DNA from: Aspidapion aeneum
Taxonomy: Eukaryota; Arthropoda; Insecta; Coleoptera; Brentidae
Direction: 5' to 3'
DNA: 64,000 nt
Assembly: GCA_963576565.1 (NCBI GenBank)
Contig: OY755046.1
Coordinates: 64,453,379-64,517,378 of the forward strand
The notes under the pieces were generated by a model. It did no database searches. It had not been told where the DNA came from and saw only the letters and a list, made by a program, of their open reading frames with translations. Below, piece by piece: positions 11,111 through 23,682 of the stretch. The stretch's first letter is position 1. The number at the start of each line of letters is the position of its first letter. The position numbers were made by a program, and so were the translations under genes.

Positions 11111-11956
11111 TTTTGCAAATATCAATATCACGCCTCCAGCGTCTTAGTAACCAAACTAAATTTAGCAGATGTATTACGCATCATAGGTTTTTATAAGCAA
11201 TTGTTTTTTTTGCTGTCCAAGCCACCTATGATTAAACGGTAAAAGTGCCAAAACACTTAATGACCATTTTTTAGCATTAAAATACAAATAAATATGGACA
11301 TGTGATACATCGTTAAAATCATAAAAAAAAAGTTCTTTTAAAAAAAGGAATAAAAAATACAGGTCCGTATCTAAAAACAGTAACTTTATGGTAATATCTC
11401 GAAAACTAGACGTGGTAAATTTTCTTAATTAAAGAACGTCAAAAATGCAAAAAAAAATCCTTTACGATTTTTTTTTAAAACTATACTTTTTGAGATATTT
11501 AATAAAATAGATTTGAGCAATTTTTCAAAAAACCCCCGTAGCTCGGTATATAATAGTTTTTTTTTTAATGTGAAACCAGATTTTTAATGTCCTCCAAAAA
11601 CTGCTCATTTTATACTAATTTGAACAACCTTGTAGTTCTTATAGTTACCAAAAACTAAAAGAGTGGTATAGCGGCAAAAGTACCGCGCTCTTTAGCCCCC
11701 TTTCTTGACCCCTTCTTTTGTTCCGCCACTGCGTTTTAGATATGTGATTTTATCACTAAGCGATTTTTAGAAAAAAATTGATCAATGTCTTTCATAAAAG
11801 TAAGGATACAGGGTGTTACAATACCCTGTATAATTTGTATATACAGAGAAAAAATTAGTAGATTATTCTAAAGGATATTTTACATAAGTTTCTCAAAAAT
11901 TTGGCCCCTTGTTGTCACAGTCCCTAGAATAGACCGGTCTTCAGATCTTTAATATA

Positions 11957-12675
11957 CAAGGTGTCTCTAAAAGGTATGTACAAAATCTTAACACATATTC
12001 CTAAGGTCCAAAGAAGTCGATTTAAAGCGATTTACCTTAGTCCGAAATTGCTCTGTTTCAGAAATACAGGGTGTTTTTTTATTTTAATTTAACCAAGTGA
12101 AACTATTTTCCCAGAAATTGACTGAATACCTACCGAAAATGATTAAAGGACAAGAAAAAATTAATAACTCATTTACTGAATAAATTTAATCCTTAAAGTA
12201 GCAGCAAAATCTTTTGATCCAAAATAATTTCAATATTCCATTGCGCATCGAACACTAAAAACGGAAATATCTTGAAAACGGCTCACCCTAGCAGATTCTT
12301 TCTAAAGTACCTTTTTTGCTTAAAAAAGTTCCGGAAATTATTTTATCGACAAAAAAAATTGAAAAATACACTGAGAAAAAAGTTATGGTAATTTTAAACC
12401 ATAAGATGAGCATTGTGAAGCGCCCTCTAACGGCCACAGTGTGAAAAAATGTCCATATTTAGGTTTCGCATCCCAAAAAACCCCCGAGTACCAATTTTTA
12501 AAGTAATGCGTTGAGAAATGTTCATAAATTTTAATAAAATCGATTTTTAATTCTTAAATTCACCCTGTATCTCTGAAACGGATTTTGGACTAAAAGGTAA
12601 TTTGCACTAAATCGACTTATTTTGACCTCAGGAATATGTGCTGATATTTTGTACAGACCTTTTAGAGACACCCTG
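11957..12675. mobile_element. 719-bp foldback/MITE with TA duplication
   Basis: CAAGGTGTCTCTAAAAGG pairs with CCTTTTAGAGACACCCTG; arms extend about 125 bp (CATATTCCTAAGGTCC against GACCTCAGGAATATG). TA flanks both ends. The middle contains the GCGCCCTCTAACGGCC motif that also occurs near 16462-16477. Confidence 0.75.
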
Positions 12676-13829
12676 TATACTGGTCCAGCTGGTTTTTGTA
12701 AATAAAAGTTAGATCAAGGCCAACACAAAAATAGAGGCCACGACCCTGAAAAAATCAGCTGTTCTCCCGGGGCTGAATTTTACATTGGGTCTTATGGGAG
12801 TTCAGACGTTTTTTTATGATATTTTCAAAATGGCACTACAGATTTCCGCAAAATTTCACTGAAATATTCTCAGACACCATCCCGATATTCCACCAAAGGT
12901 TTGTAAGGAAGCAACATGATTAAAAGGTTAAAATCTTCAAGATTTAGCATTCCTTATTTTGAATTCAAATTACCCGCCATTTACCACATGCCAACTGTTA
13001 TATTTGACATGTATTTGACTTTGTCATATGTGATTGTCACATTCGCTTCTGCTTTAAACTTAATTTTTGTGTGAGCTAATGAAGTGGCTATGAAAAATTA
13101 GGGCTTACTATACATTAAAAAAAAATTGTTCTGCCAGAATAAAGTAAAAACAATCTCAAAAACGGCTTTATTTAAAAAAAAATCAAATATCCATGAAACG
13201 TTATTCCAACTTCAATATTTTAAAGACAATCAGCTGTGTCGTAACGTGACCATCAAAAAAAAAATCAGCCCCGGATGTGACGTCAACAAAGTGGAGGATC
13301 GTGGCCCGTCCATTTTGATAGCCCTGGTTAGATATGATCTGAACAATTAATATTTTTTGAATTTTTTGAAAACTAAGGCAATTTTCAAAATGTTTTTTAG
13401 CACCTCATTATAAAATAATTTTTTTTAAACGTATTGTCGTTATTTTTTGTTAGCCCGCTTTATTATTTATTACACAAAACTTAAAATACAAGTCAAACTG
13501 AATGTGATCGTTTAGTATCAAAGGGAAATCGGGGACTTGGGAAGTAAACAAAGGTGTAGGTTAGCGGATTACTTTTAAAGCTGAAAGGAACACATTATTT
13601 TCTTCGAATTTTAATTTTTGTGTAAAGAAAAATGAAGCGGGCTAAAAAAAATAACGACTGGTATGTCTCAAAAATATTATTTTATAAGAATATACTAAAA
13701 AACAGTAGGAAAATTGCCTTAGTTTTCAAAAAATTAAAAAAATATTAGTTGTTCATATCATATCTAACTTTTGTTTACAAAAATCAGCTGGACCACCAGT
13801 GACGTGAAAAATTCGACATATGTATATAA

Positions 13830-14462
13830 AGCGGGGTCTACACATAACGTTTTGCCTGACGTTTTACTTGATCAGGTAAAACGGATCAGGCAAATCTTTA
13901 GTGTAAACAATAAAACGTACGTTTTGCCTGAACTGAACAGGACTAAAGCGGACCTGTTGAACTGATCGGTAGAGGCTTTGTTCGCGGTAAAACGTTAGTT
14001 TTAGCGGCATTTCTTGTAGTAGTGCATACAATTTTAATTCGTTTCGAGTGCAACTTAGAAGTTGGTATACGAAACGTCCGGCATTAGATAAGATAATTTT
14101 TTAAGAAATCAAACAGGTTATTGTCTTCCTCCACTAATTTTTAATTTGTTTTAAACAAATAGTCCCGACATGTTTCGTAAGCAGAAACTTACACCTTCAG
14201 GGGACATTACCAAACTAAATCAGCACAACATTTTGAAAAACTGGTTAAAAAACTAAGTTTAGCTACTGAAACGGTTGTCATAGACATTTAAAACAAAAAA
14301 CAATATTGACAAAAGCAGTGCTTCCTCCATGGTGTATCAAAAACTGATCTAAAAACGTACGTTAAAACTATCAAGTGTGTACGCTAGTCTTTCAACCGTC
14401 ATACTTGACCCTTTTGACTTACAGGCAAGACGTCAGGCAAAACGTTATGTGTAGACCCCGCT
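13830..14462. mobile_element. Harbinger-type MITE, 633 bp, TAA duplication
   Basis: AGCGGGGTCTACACATAACG at the left and its exact inverse at the right end (14443-14462), with internal GTTTTGCCTGACGT repeats. TAA lies immediately outside each end (13827-13829, 14463-14465), which is the PIF/Harbinger habit. No transposase frame. Confidence 0.8.
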
Positions 14463-14839
14463 TAAGATCCGAAGACCGGTCTAATTCTAGGGACCGTGTC
14501 TTGTTGTGGCAATTCAAATGTGTAACTTCTTTGTTTCAAAGACTTAAAAACCATTTTCTGGCCATTCGTGTAAATAATAATTGTAAATGTGTATCTAACA
14601 TAATAGTCTATTACATAACAAACATTGGTACATTATGTACTGAGTTATCTACGACCATTTTTAAAAATAATTTTAAATAAAAAAAAAGTATACAGGGTGT
14701 CCCGAAATTAAATGTAATCGCCTATTCTACGAACCAAAGTAGAGATAAAAGTTTGTTTACTGTTAACTAGAATCCAAAATAGCTCCGTTTCCGAGATGTT
14801 AAAGTTAAAAAATAAAAATCGATTTTTTTTTAATTTGAT

Positions 14840-16015
14840 ATATATATTTATCGGTTTCACAACGTTCTACGTCTTCCGATACCCGATCTCCACTCGTTTC
14901 TGTTTGCCCATAATTCATCATCTAGGCGTCTTATTCTTATTTCACTGTTTATTCCTTCTCTACAGCTTCTCCTTGGCCGTCCTCGTTTTCTTCGGCCAGT
15001 TGGTTTCCATTGTAATATTTGTTTAGGTAGTCTTCCATCATCCATTCTTTGTACATGTCCGTACCACACCAGTTGTTCTGTTCTTATATTATCCACTAAA
15101 GTACGTTTACCCACTGTCATAATTTCTCTTATTCTTTGATTTGTAACTCTTTCTCTTTTTGATTTCCCTGCTGCTCTTCTCCAATAGTCCATCTCCGTAG
15201 CGGAAAGCATTTTTTCTGTTCTATCTTTGATTGGCCATACTTCTAAGCCGTATGTAATAATACTTTTTACAATGGTGTTGTATATAAGCTTTTTGTTATG
15301 TTTTGATATACTTTGGTCCCAAATTATTCCATTTAATAAAGTTATTGCTTTTCTTCCTTGTACGTTTCTATCTTTTATAGTTTTGTCTAGTGTTCCGTCA
15401 GCTGTAATTTTTAGACCTATGTATTTATACTCATCACAGGACTGAATTCGTATTTAAGATTAGATCCTGTTTTGTTCCACCAATACACATATACTCTGTC
15501 TTATTGATATTAACCTTTAGTCCCCACTTATTGTACTCTTCTATTAGTTTTCGTGTCATATATTCGAGGTCGTCATAATCCTGATGTGATCATCGGCGAA
15601 ACATAAAGGTGGTTTCATCGGAACGGAATTCCCATGTTTTGGCATTTTCTCTTCCAGACTTTAAGGACTTGTTCCAAATATATCTTGAAGAGCGTAGGCG
15701 AGATACAGCAACCTTGTTTAAGACCTTTATTTACTTAAAAGCCTTTGGTTAGTTTTGCTTTTATTTTAGCTTTTGCCTTACTATTGCGGTATAACTCTTT
15801 GATGGCCTTAATTAGTTGTACGCTTATATTTGTCTTTTCCAGCGCTTTCCAAAGTTGATTTAGTGGTATACTATCATATGCCTTCTGCAAATCTACGTAA
15901 AGCAGATGCAGCTCTTGTCCGTATGCCATTTTCTTTTCAATAACTTGGGTTATACAAAAGAGATGATCTGAAGTCGATCTACCCGCCCTGAAACCGGCTT
16001 GTTCTTCTGCCTTTT
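14840..16015 (-). pseudogene. RTE-type retrotransposon RT and C-terminal pseudogene
   Basis: From 16015 down: AGFRAGRSTSDHL, ELHLLYVDLQKAYDSIPL (motif A), a degenerate middle, then WRRAAGKSKRERV, EQLVWYGHVQRMDDGRLPKQ and RRKRGRPRRS, ending EWRSGIGRRRTL. Several stops interrupt the middle. The TA site in WYGHVQ is uninterrupted here. The 3' side runs into ATATATATT, like the TA-rich tail at 41993-42058. Confidence 0.8.
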
Positions 16016-16394
16016 ATCACTGTCTCATATTTCGCCTGACCTGTCTCATTTTTGAACTTTTTCAAGGTAAAATATCAGACACACTTAAACAAAAAAATTC
16101 ATATTATAGGTCAAATTTTTATGTTTCTACGTTTGCAATATTCTTCTGATTATTGCTTATATCCTAAAAAAAATCGAGTCCTACAGAGAAGTCTAAAATC
16201 TTAAAAATATAAAACTTTTAAAAAGTTTTTTAGATTACTTGGCCCTAGTTTTTTTTTGTGAAAAAGTTAATTTTTCAGGCATTCGAAAGCAAAAATGTTG
16301 CTCTTGTTACAATTTTTTAGGTAATTGCTTTCTTTTCAAAAAACATAAAAAACTACACTGAAAAAGTTATGGTAATTTTAAACCATCGAAAGTG

Positions 16395-16442
16395 TAGGGT
16401 CACTGCATCCTGGAAGCCTGCTTTCAGGATGCAGTGATCCTA
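16395..16442. mobile_element. 48-bp palindromic micro-MITE with 9-bp target duplication
   Basis: TAGGGTCACTGCATCCTG pairs with CAGGATGCAGTGATCCTA; only a few bases lie between the arms. TCGAAAGTG flanks it on both sides (16386-16394, 16443-16451). Related sequences occur at 1139-1208 and about 24953-25009. Confidence 0.8.
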
Positions 16443-16451
16443 TCGAAAGTG

Positions 16452-17225
16452 CAGTGTGAAGCGCCCTCTAACGGCCCCGGTATAAAGGTATAATACGTTT
16501 AAAACTACAATTACTTTGGGCTGGAAAATACGTGGTTAACACCCTTTATATTGCCTCAAAATAGTTTTTTTTTAAATATTTTTTGTGAAATATTCAAATA
16601 ACGATTTTTTAAACGTAAAAAAACAATTTTGCATTATTTTTTTTGCCTGTGGCGCTGTTTGTTTCGACATTCGGAACTCCCAAAAAGAGTATGGTCGTGG
16701 ATAAACAATTATATGCACAACTTTATTATACATAGAATTATTTGCCAAAAAAAAAACAGAGAAAAAAGATTATTATACTTATAACAAAAAAAGTTATATT
16801 AGGATAAATGTTAAAGAAAAAAGAAATATTCTCTATAATATTTAAATTTTAGGACTTCTTGGAACACTCAGACTTGTAAACCTGTTGTCATGTCATTTTG
16901 CGTCATTAAAGCCAATACGTCAGTAATAATATAGTTCTAATCAATTGAAAAAGTATTCTTGGGAAAACTAGAGATTTTGACATCCCAAAACGAATTCTCT
17001 CATTTCTCATTCTTTCCAGTTTGGATTTTCCAACAGCGCGTCTCCAATAATCCATTTCAGTGGCTTCCAAAGACACTTTTCACTATGGTGTTATAAATTA
17101 TATGTTTGTTTTATTTTAATACAACCTTATCCCAGAGAATACTGTTGAGTTGTCTAATTGCTTGTCTTCCTTGGTTATTTCTGTGTTTGAATTCTTCATC
17201 TAAACTAGAGTCATTAGATCTAATA
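16452..17225. other. Intergenic stretch without recognised genes
   Basis: AT-rich sequence. It contains the GCGCCCTCTAACGG motif shared with about 12420-12436 and some RTE-like scraps near 17000-17170 (inverted), but no supportable gene. Confidence 0.5.
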
Positions 17226-18812
17226 CCTAACAATAGAGAAATAAAATATGAAAGTAAAATCCCTAACTTATTTTTTCTTACACCTGTAGACAGTACTGAA
17301 ATTTTATGAAATTTTATCAATTATTAAAAAACTTCCAAATAAATTTTCATCAGGTTTGGATGAAATTCCAACATATATTTTAAAACAGGTTGATGAATCA
17401 TTAGTGAACCCCCCACACACATTATTAGTTGTTGTTTTGTCAAGGGAGAATTTCCTGTGCAACTAAAAAGGGCTAAAGTTATACCAATTTTCAAAAAAGG
17501 AGATAGACAGGTTATTGGTAATTACAGACCAGTATCTCTGCTGCCATCAGTGTCAAAAGTATTTGAAAGGTCTAAATACAATCGATTAATTAATTTCATA
17601 GAAAGAAACAACTTACTATATGAAGGCCAATATGGTTTCAGACCAAAAAAGTCCACAGAGGAAGCACTTTATAATGTCATAACAACAATACAGAATAACC
17701 TAGAACAAGGACAAAAAACCGCAAGTATATATATACTTTGACCTCTCAAAGGCCTTTGACACTATAAATCACATCTGCCACCTGTTGGCATTAGAGGGCT
17801 GCCTTTAAAACTGTTACTTTCTTTTATCACAGAAAGAAAGCAAATTGTTTCACACACACAAGAACACAGGCAGTATTTTTCGAACTGGTGTGACATGCAG
17901 GAGGGGGTGGCTCATGGATCGATCCTGGGGCCACTTATCTTCCTGTTGTATGTTGATGAGGTTCAAGAAAAAATAACAGTTGGCAAAGTAGCCCAGTTTG
18001 CTGATGATAAAACTGTGACTGCATCTGGACGTAATAGACAAGAATTTTCTAAAAAATGCTCTCAAGCTTCCAATGAAATGTCAGACTGGTGTACAGAAAA
18101 TTCTCTTAGGCTTAACATGGGGAAAACTGGCTTACTAAATTTTCGCAAACAAATCAAAACTGATGAATCTTTATATGTTCAGTTCAATGGAAAGTCTATA
18201 CCAATTTTAGAATTTACAGATTTTTTAGGAATCACAATAGATTCATGTCGTCGTTGGGAACAACAAATAAATAAACTAAAAAACAGACTTAATAGCTCTT
18301 GTGCTGTTATAAGACGCCTTAGAGATCTGGTTTCATTTGACAGTCTTAAAACGTACTATTATGCAAGTATACATAGTGTACTATCCTATGGTATTATTTT
18401 TTGGAGGTCCTCCTCTTTTGCAATGGATGTTTTCTGAACGCAAAAAAGAATTATAAGGTGTTGAAATTCAAACCAGGCACTTCATGTGCTCAGCACTTCA
18501 CCAGACTAAGAATACTGACAGTGCCATCTATCTATTTCCTGCAACTTGTTATTTTTGTTAAAAAACACAAAGCCCTTTTTCCAACAAACAGTGACAGATA
18601 CGGCAGTAATATGACTGTTGAAACCAGACCCAGAGCTGAGCTCGCAATTCCCATGCATAGATCAACATTTTTTGAAAAGGGAACATTTTATAAAGCTATA
18701 AAAGCCTACAACAGTTTACCAACAGAGATCAAATCAATTGAGAATGAAATAAAATTTAAAAACGCTACAAAAAACTATCTTTATCAAAAATGTTTATATG
18801 TATTTACTTAGG
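17226..18812 (+). pseudogene. CR1/jockey-group non-LTR RT pseudogene
   Basis: In order: SGLDEIPTYILKQ (with one frame change), AKVIPIFKKGDRQVIGNYRP, VSLLPSVSKVFE, YGFRPKKSTEEAL, LSKAFDTINH (motif A, after a frameshift at about 17740), GSILGPLIFLLYVDEVQ (motif B), VAQFADDKTV (motif C with FADD), DFLGITIDSCRRWEQQI, SVLSYGIIFW, then TRLRILTVPSIYF and a tail with KAYNSLPTEIKSI. At least two frameshifts break it, but most motifs survive, so it is fairly young. It lies in the intergenic region, on the same strand as Sos. Confidence 0.88.
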
Positions 18813-18829
18813 AATTTCACTTACTAATT

Positions 18830-19260
18830 GAAAAATGAAATAACATATTGTTCCAAATATTTTGTACAAATTTTTGACGTTACTTTGTCAAACATTGTTT
18901 TGATTTTGTCGGCAATAAATGTTTTGAGTTTGAGTTTAGTGATGGGCATTCCCAGATATTTGTACTTTTTGCATTGTTTTATCCAAGATAGGGTCCTGTT
19001 GCTCCCCACCAATGCACATTATATTCTATTTTCTGTAGATTTACCACCAGCCCCCACTTATCGTATTCTTCAATTAATTTACGGGTCATATATTCTAAAT
19101 CGTCCTAAACTTGAGCCAGGACTATTTGATCATCAGCGAAGCAGAGAGTATACAGTACATAATCGTTCTTTCTCTTCCATGTTTTCAACAACACTGTTTA
19201 AGACCCTTGATGTTAAATCCCTTTGATAATATCTTCCTTGTGTTGTCTTTATAGAATTCT
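18830..19260 (-). pseudogene. Degenerate RTE fragment
   Basis: Minus-strand frames show YDKWGLVVNLQK, CKKYKYLGMPITK and a distorted EYMTRKLIEEY, as in the RTE copy at 41262-42058. Too decayed to delimit exactly. Confidence 0.55.
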
Positions 19261-20315
19261 TGAACAGCTTTTATTAAAGTTATTACATCCTATAAGTATA
19301 TACTAACACGTAGAACTGGCAACATGGTGCGGAGCCTTACTCTTCCGACCGCTTTGTCAAATAAGACGTTTTGGTCAAATAACTGTCATTTGTCAAAAAT
19401 GACATGGCAATGGGTTCTCAATAGGGTCACTTATATTGAGTTTAACTCATTATCAGGTGAGCCTAGATCCCAATAAGGTCTGAGGACAACATTGATGGAA
19501 TTGTTAATCTAGTGTAATTTTACTGGCCACAAAAAAGTTATTTCACTTTTTTGAAAAATCTTCACAACTTTAAAAAGATCGCGGACAGGAAAAAATATAC
19601 ACATATTTTATCAGACCTTGCAAATTCACCTAAAATATTTTTTTTGACTAATGTTACTCCCTACTAGGGGGCAATAATCGCATTTTTCTAGTTATTCCCC
19701 CACAGAGAAGGAATAAATGTTACTTTTTATTAAAAAAATGTTATTCTGCTAGCCTGTGTTTTCCATTTTGTCGGAAATTTAAAGAAGATGATGTGGTACT
19801 TCTAAAGTTGTGAAGTTTAGGCTTTAATGTTTATTTTTTAAAATTTATGTCACCTTAACTAGCAGCGTGTTTTTTTTAAATATTTTAATTAAGAAAGAAA
19901 AACGTTTTACAGAGATCTCAATACTTTTTAAAATACCATATTTAGGGTATTTTATAAGAAATTAAATACAAAAATTTAGGAAAGTAAATGAAAGGCATAT
20001 AATTTTACCTCTAAAGCTTTCTTAATGTAAAATAAAAAAACATTCTGCTAAGAGGAGTTTTTAAAAAGAAAACTAAATTGATTTTTAAACTGTGATAGTA
20101 GCAAAAGGACCATAAACACACATAAAAAATGTTTGTAAAAAGAATAAGAATATAGTATAAAAAATATTAGTAATAAATATAATTATAATTATAAAGAGAA
20201 AAATGCAACTATCATAAATGTGTACAATAAATGTATCTCTTGATGTAACCATAAGAATTTTGTTTTTATTTTTATCTATTCGCGGGACCCCATAGTATCC
20301 CCATAAAAGTATCCG
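19261..20315. other. AT-rich intergenic stretch
   Basis: I see no coding frame, tRNA, or recognised transposon end in this kilobase. Confidence 0.5.
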
Positions 20316-22560
20316 TAAATTTAAAAATCAAACAAGTTTCTTGGCTAATCGGGTAAAAAGAAGTTTTTGTTTCTCTCATATTTTTCCGTGGGTAGCTTGA
20401 AAGCTTAACCTCATGGTGGTCCAAGATCTAATGGACACCTAATAGGTGTTGACAGTTAACTGTTTTGTCCTTATGGGACTCCTCAGAACAACACTCTTGC
20501 GAAGTTAATTAGATGGTTTTGTCTCTAATCCTATGTAAATAGTGAGAAAACTCTCGTAAGAAGCTCCATCTACCGAGATACGAGAGAAACCAGAACAAGC
20601 CCAAGTAACATTTCTTTATTTATAGCAGACGCTAAAAGGTTGCCAGCGCCTTTCCTTAAAACCATTAGTTTCAATGTTTGGTCGCTAGTACGTTTTCATT
20701 ACCCTTATATACCCCTTAGACTTCCTAAATGGGACTCCCCAATTGGTGGTGGCAACCTATGTATTAAACTCACTATAAAACCACAAGAAATAAACTCCAG
20801 CTTCGCCCTCTAGCGATTCCACCAGTATAGAACCTTTTAGAGCCTAAAGCTATTATGCCAGGTTCTAAAAGCAACTCAGAAACGTCCTCTATCCTATTAT
20901 AAAACTAGATTTGGTAATTTGGTATCCTGGCGATTCTGTTGAATACCATAATACCTTTAGAGTAAAGAAGTTTTCCTATAAAAGCTATGGCGATATTTTA
21001 GATTCACAATGGCTATATAAAATAATTTAGGTCACAAAATTATTTTATCACATAAATCAAATCAAATTGCCTGCCAGATTTATTTTTCTGATAAAATCGT
21101 ATCTGAAAACCTCTCAAAACAAGCACGCCAGCTCAAGAATGCTTTTTAATAGTTTTTTGATAACAAAATAACAAATATTTAAAATTTAAAAAAAAATCAT
21201 TTACACTATTCACCATTAAAAAAGTCTGTTTGGTTTACATAAATCAAAATTAAAGTAAAATTATTGTTAAAAAATACTGCTAAAACGACTAGATAAATAT
21301 TTTCTCTTTACAATATTTTTTAAATAAATTTATATACGCCACTGTGGTTTTATAGTGGTCACTTGGTTTTATTTGTTACTGTATCGCAACAAGGATTTTT
21401 GAGTGCCCTTATGAAACCAACAAAAAACAATGTAAACATAGTCAACATAACCTCACTTAAATTTGTTGTATTTGTTTATAAAGTGATAAAAGCGTATAAT
21501 TCAACACTTTTAAATGATTTTTATCGTGCAATTTCGACACAATCGAGAGGGCCAGTACAATGATATTCGTTGTGCCTGCAGATTGGAGGGCAACCTCTTA
21601 TATTGGCCGTCTAAACAGGCCTTATCTAGGCCTGGCTGTCCTACCCAGGAGGACGGAAACTCAACAATTATTAGGTATATCTATTATTTTTACAAGAAAT
21701 ACGAAACACGAAAGTATTTACTTACTGCTGTTAGAAGGAAACAAGGTTTTATATGACCGCCTATTTAAATAATATTTAATATACAGCTATGGGTAACTAT
21801 ATAAATACAAAAGAATTAAGTTTACCTTTAAGCCTTCCTATAAAACCTGTTTAAAATGCCTAAAAGTAATGGCAAAAACCAAAAGTCTAAAGTTTATATT
21901 TACCACTCTTAAAAACCTTAAGGAAACTAGGTTCTATATGGCCGCCTATCTAATCATATTTACTTTTAAACTACTGGTAACTATAAAAACAAAAGGATAT
22001 CAGATAACCTTTCAGCTCTATTATAAAACACTTTTGTGATGACCTAAAGTAATGAAAAAAACTATATGACCAAAGTGTATATATTTATTTCTTTTTACAA
22101 ACTTTAGGTAAAATGGTTTTAGAAGACCATCTTTATAAATCAGAAATCAATAAAACCAAAAGTATCAAAAAGGAACAGAAGGAATATCAGTTTTAATACT
22201 CCCTTTATAAATCACTTTTTGGTTGTATAACACCCCTTTAGGTAATTGGCAATATAAATTACCTTTATGTAGCTAAATTGATCCTAAAACCCATAACAGC
22301 ACCCTCTAAATAACCTAGGAACCAAATTGATAAAACCTTCAGTTAATAAAGGTAATAATGTTACTTGGGAGAGCAGGCGAAAATAAACTGCTATACATAT
22401 CGATCAATGAAAAAATCGATTACAAATAAAAAGAAACAAATTAATCCGTGACCTATGACAGCTCTTCTGCCTTTTAGGCCAGATCAACGCTGATTGCGTT
22501 TTTTTCCGCCATCAGACACGTGAGCGTCAATCAGCGGCTTAAAAATTCCGCTGATTGACG
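20316..22560. repeat. Large repeat copy (GCTAATCGGGTAAAA / CCGCTGATTGACG ends), host of a nested element
   Basis: The left part (TTTTCCGTGGGTAGC, GACAGTTAACTGTTTTGTCC) and right part (CAGCTCTTCTGCCTTT, AAAATTCCGCTGATTGACG) recur in opposite orientation at 35384-37560. The middle is occupied by the CCCAAG element at 20600-22369. Confidence 0.75.
20600..22369. mobile_element. CCCAAG element, copy 1 (1,770 bp, 13-bp inverted ends, 2-bp duplication)
   Basis: Ends CCCAAGTAACATT and its inverse AATGTTACTTGGG. AG lies on each side. The matching empty site is at 36576-36592, where the same flanks join without the insert. A second full copy is at 44571-46424. The interior is AT-rich with many TTTAGG/CCTAAA-like words; short frames are not shared in position and strand between copies, so no protein is claimed. 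Confidence 0.85.
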
Positions 22561-23077
22561 CAATACAACTCTGAAACACCCTGTATAGTAAAATCGACTT
22601 GCAAATGTGTAAAGATCATAAATGAAAACACTTAATATATTTAATAAATAAAAAATAAATATATATTGAAAAACAATAAAGCAGTTAATATAGTAAACTA
22701 ATACAATGTTGTGGAATGCTAAACAATAAACTATAGTATAAAATATAAAGAAAAGCCAAAAAATATTCATATTTAATGGAGTAAACTTTGGTTTTTAACC
22801 ATAGATATAGACAAAAATATTAGATAGCGCTTCGACTATGCGCAACCGCTAAAAGGGGCGACGGAACGTCGGCCGCCATCACGGTCCTTAAATAAACCGG
22901 TTGTCTGGTAACTCGGTGTCATGACGGCCGTGACGTCAGAGTTACGTCACAGTTTTCCTAGCAATCAGCAGTCAAACGCTGCTTATAGCGTAATTTCGTA
23001 TTTTGCCAGGAAACTTTGTACATTTTGGGTCTTGTACGTAGTGTTTATACTTGTTCCGTGCTAGCTATAAATGTATT

Positions 23078-23220
23078 ATACCCTGTTTCCACCAATGCAT
23101 GCCCACCCCGATTTAAAAAACGCACGTGATGGGCCATGGATTGGCACCGGTTTTAAATGCAGCGTCACCGGATGCGTTTTTTGAATCGGGGTGGGCATGC
23201 ATTGGTAGAAATAGGGTATT
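23078..23220. mobile_element. Short MITE
   Basis: CCTGTTTCCACCAATGCATG pairs with CATGCATTGGTAGAAATAGG around a GATTTAAAAAACGC core that also pairs. TA borders both ends. About 143 bp. Confidence 0.75.
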
Positions 23221-23234
23221 TAAGACTAACTAAA

Positions 23235-23574
23235 AGACATTTTAGAAAAAGATGATTTAGTTTATATTGCAGGATTTTAGCACGAAAGCATCACGATGAG
23301 TTCCCTGAACTTGGTTGCTATACATATGAAAATGAACAAATCAACATATGCCATGCGATCTTGGGTGCAAAGCCTTTCTTTTGGAGGCTTAACTGAGCCT
23401 TCACCATCACGGAAAGAAGATGTTAACAAAATGGACAAATGGTTCATAAAATTGTCAATCAAATTTATAAATACCAAAAAGGAAAATGAATCCACAATGG
23501 AACGAAAGCTTGATGATACAGGGACTGATAAGAGTCGAAAAAGAGTAAAAATGTTAAAGAAAATTATTTTGTAA
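23235..23574 (+). pseudogene. P-element/THAP9-type transposase C-terminal remnant
   Basis: One frame gives LVYIAGFLARKHHDEFPELG; after a +1 shift the open frame from 23296 reads SWVQSLSFGGLTEPS and ends KRVKMLKKIIL with a stop. In P-element and THAP9 transposases a YIAGYVARK-type motif is followed by a W(V/I)xxLSxGGLTxPS motif, in this order. A frameshift separates them here. It is bounded by the CACGG...CCGTG termini above. Confidence 0.55.
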
Positions 23575-23682
23575 CTATTCTATAATTAGATAGGTTTAGT
23601 TTTTTGTTACTTGCAATAGGATTTAAAAACAAAACTGATAAGGACCATTCTTAAATTATATAACACCGAGTATATTAAAAGT

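Larger units (their letters stand above)
9172..11647. mobile_element. Foldback element carrying a transposase remnant, interrupted in its left arm
   Basis: The outer arms (TAACTATAAGAACTATAAGG at the left, its inverted match ending at 11647) continue inward to CCGAGCTACGGGGG and its partner CCCCCGTAGCTCGG. The left arm is split at 9260-9998 by a hairpin-ended element; the right arm is not. The centre holds a decayed transposase on the minus strand. Confidence 0.8.
8923..11731. mobile_element. CAGTGGCGGAAC-ended element span
   Basis: CAGTGGCGGAAC (8923-8934) and GTTCCGCCACTG (11720-11731) form a perfect 12-bp inverted pair of a hAT-like type. The interior holds a truncated P-like terminus (about 8993-9035), a foldback and a hairpin-ended element. 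No flanking duplication is visible, so the pairing is tentative. Confidence 0.4.
11916..14498. mobile_element. P-like family element (CACRGTCCC termini) with 8-bp target duplication
   Basis: The left end CACAGTCCCTAGAATAGACC and the inverted right end GGTCTAATTCTAGGGACCGTG (inner 20 of it) bound the element. CTTGTTGT occurs on both sides (11908-11915 and 14500-14507). A palindromic segment (12690-13800: GGTCCAGCTG at both ends) forms its body. Two other elements are nested in it (11957-12675, 13830-14462). Assignment to the P superfamily is by analogy with 22880-24470. Confidence 0.65.

Noticed and set aside
18401..18811. 136-codon frame taken as a separate gene
   Set aside because: It is the C-terminal tail of the RT pseudogene after a frameshift.
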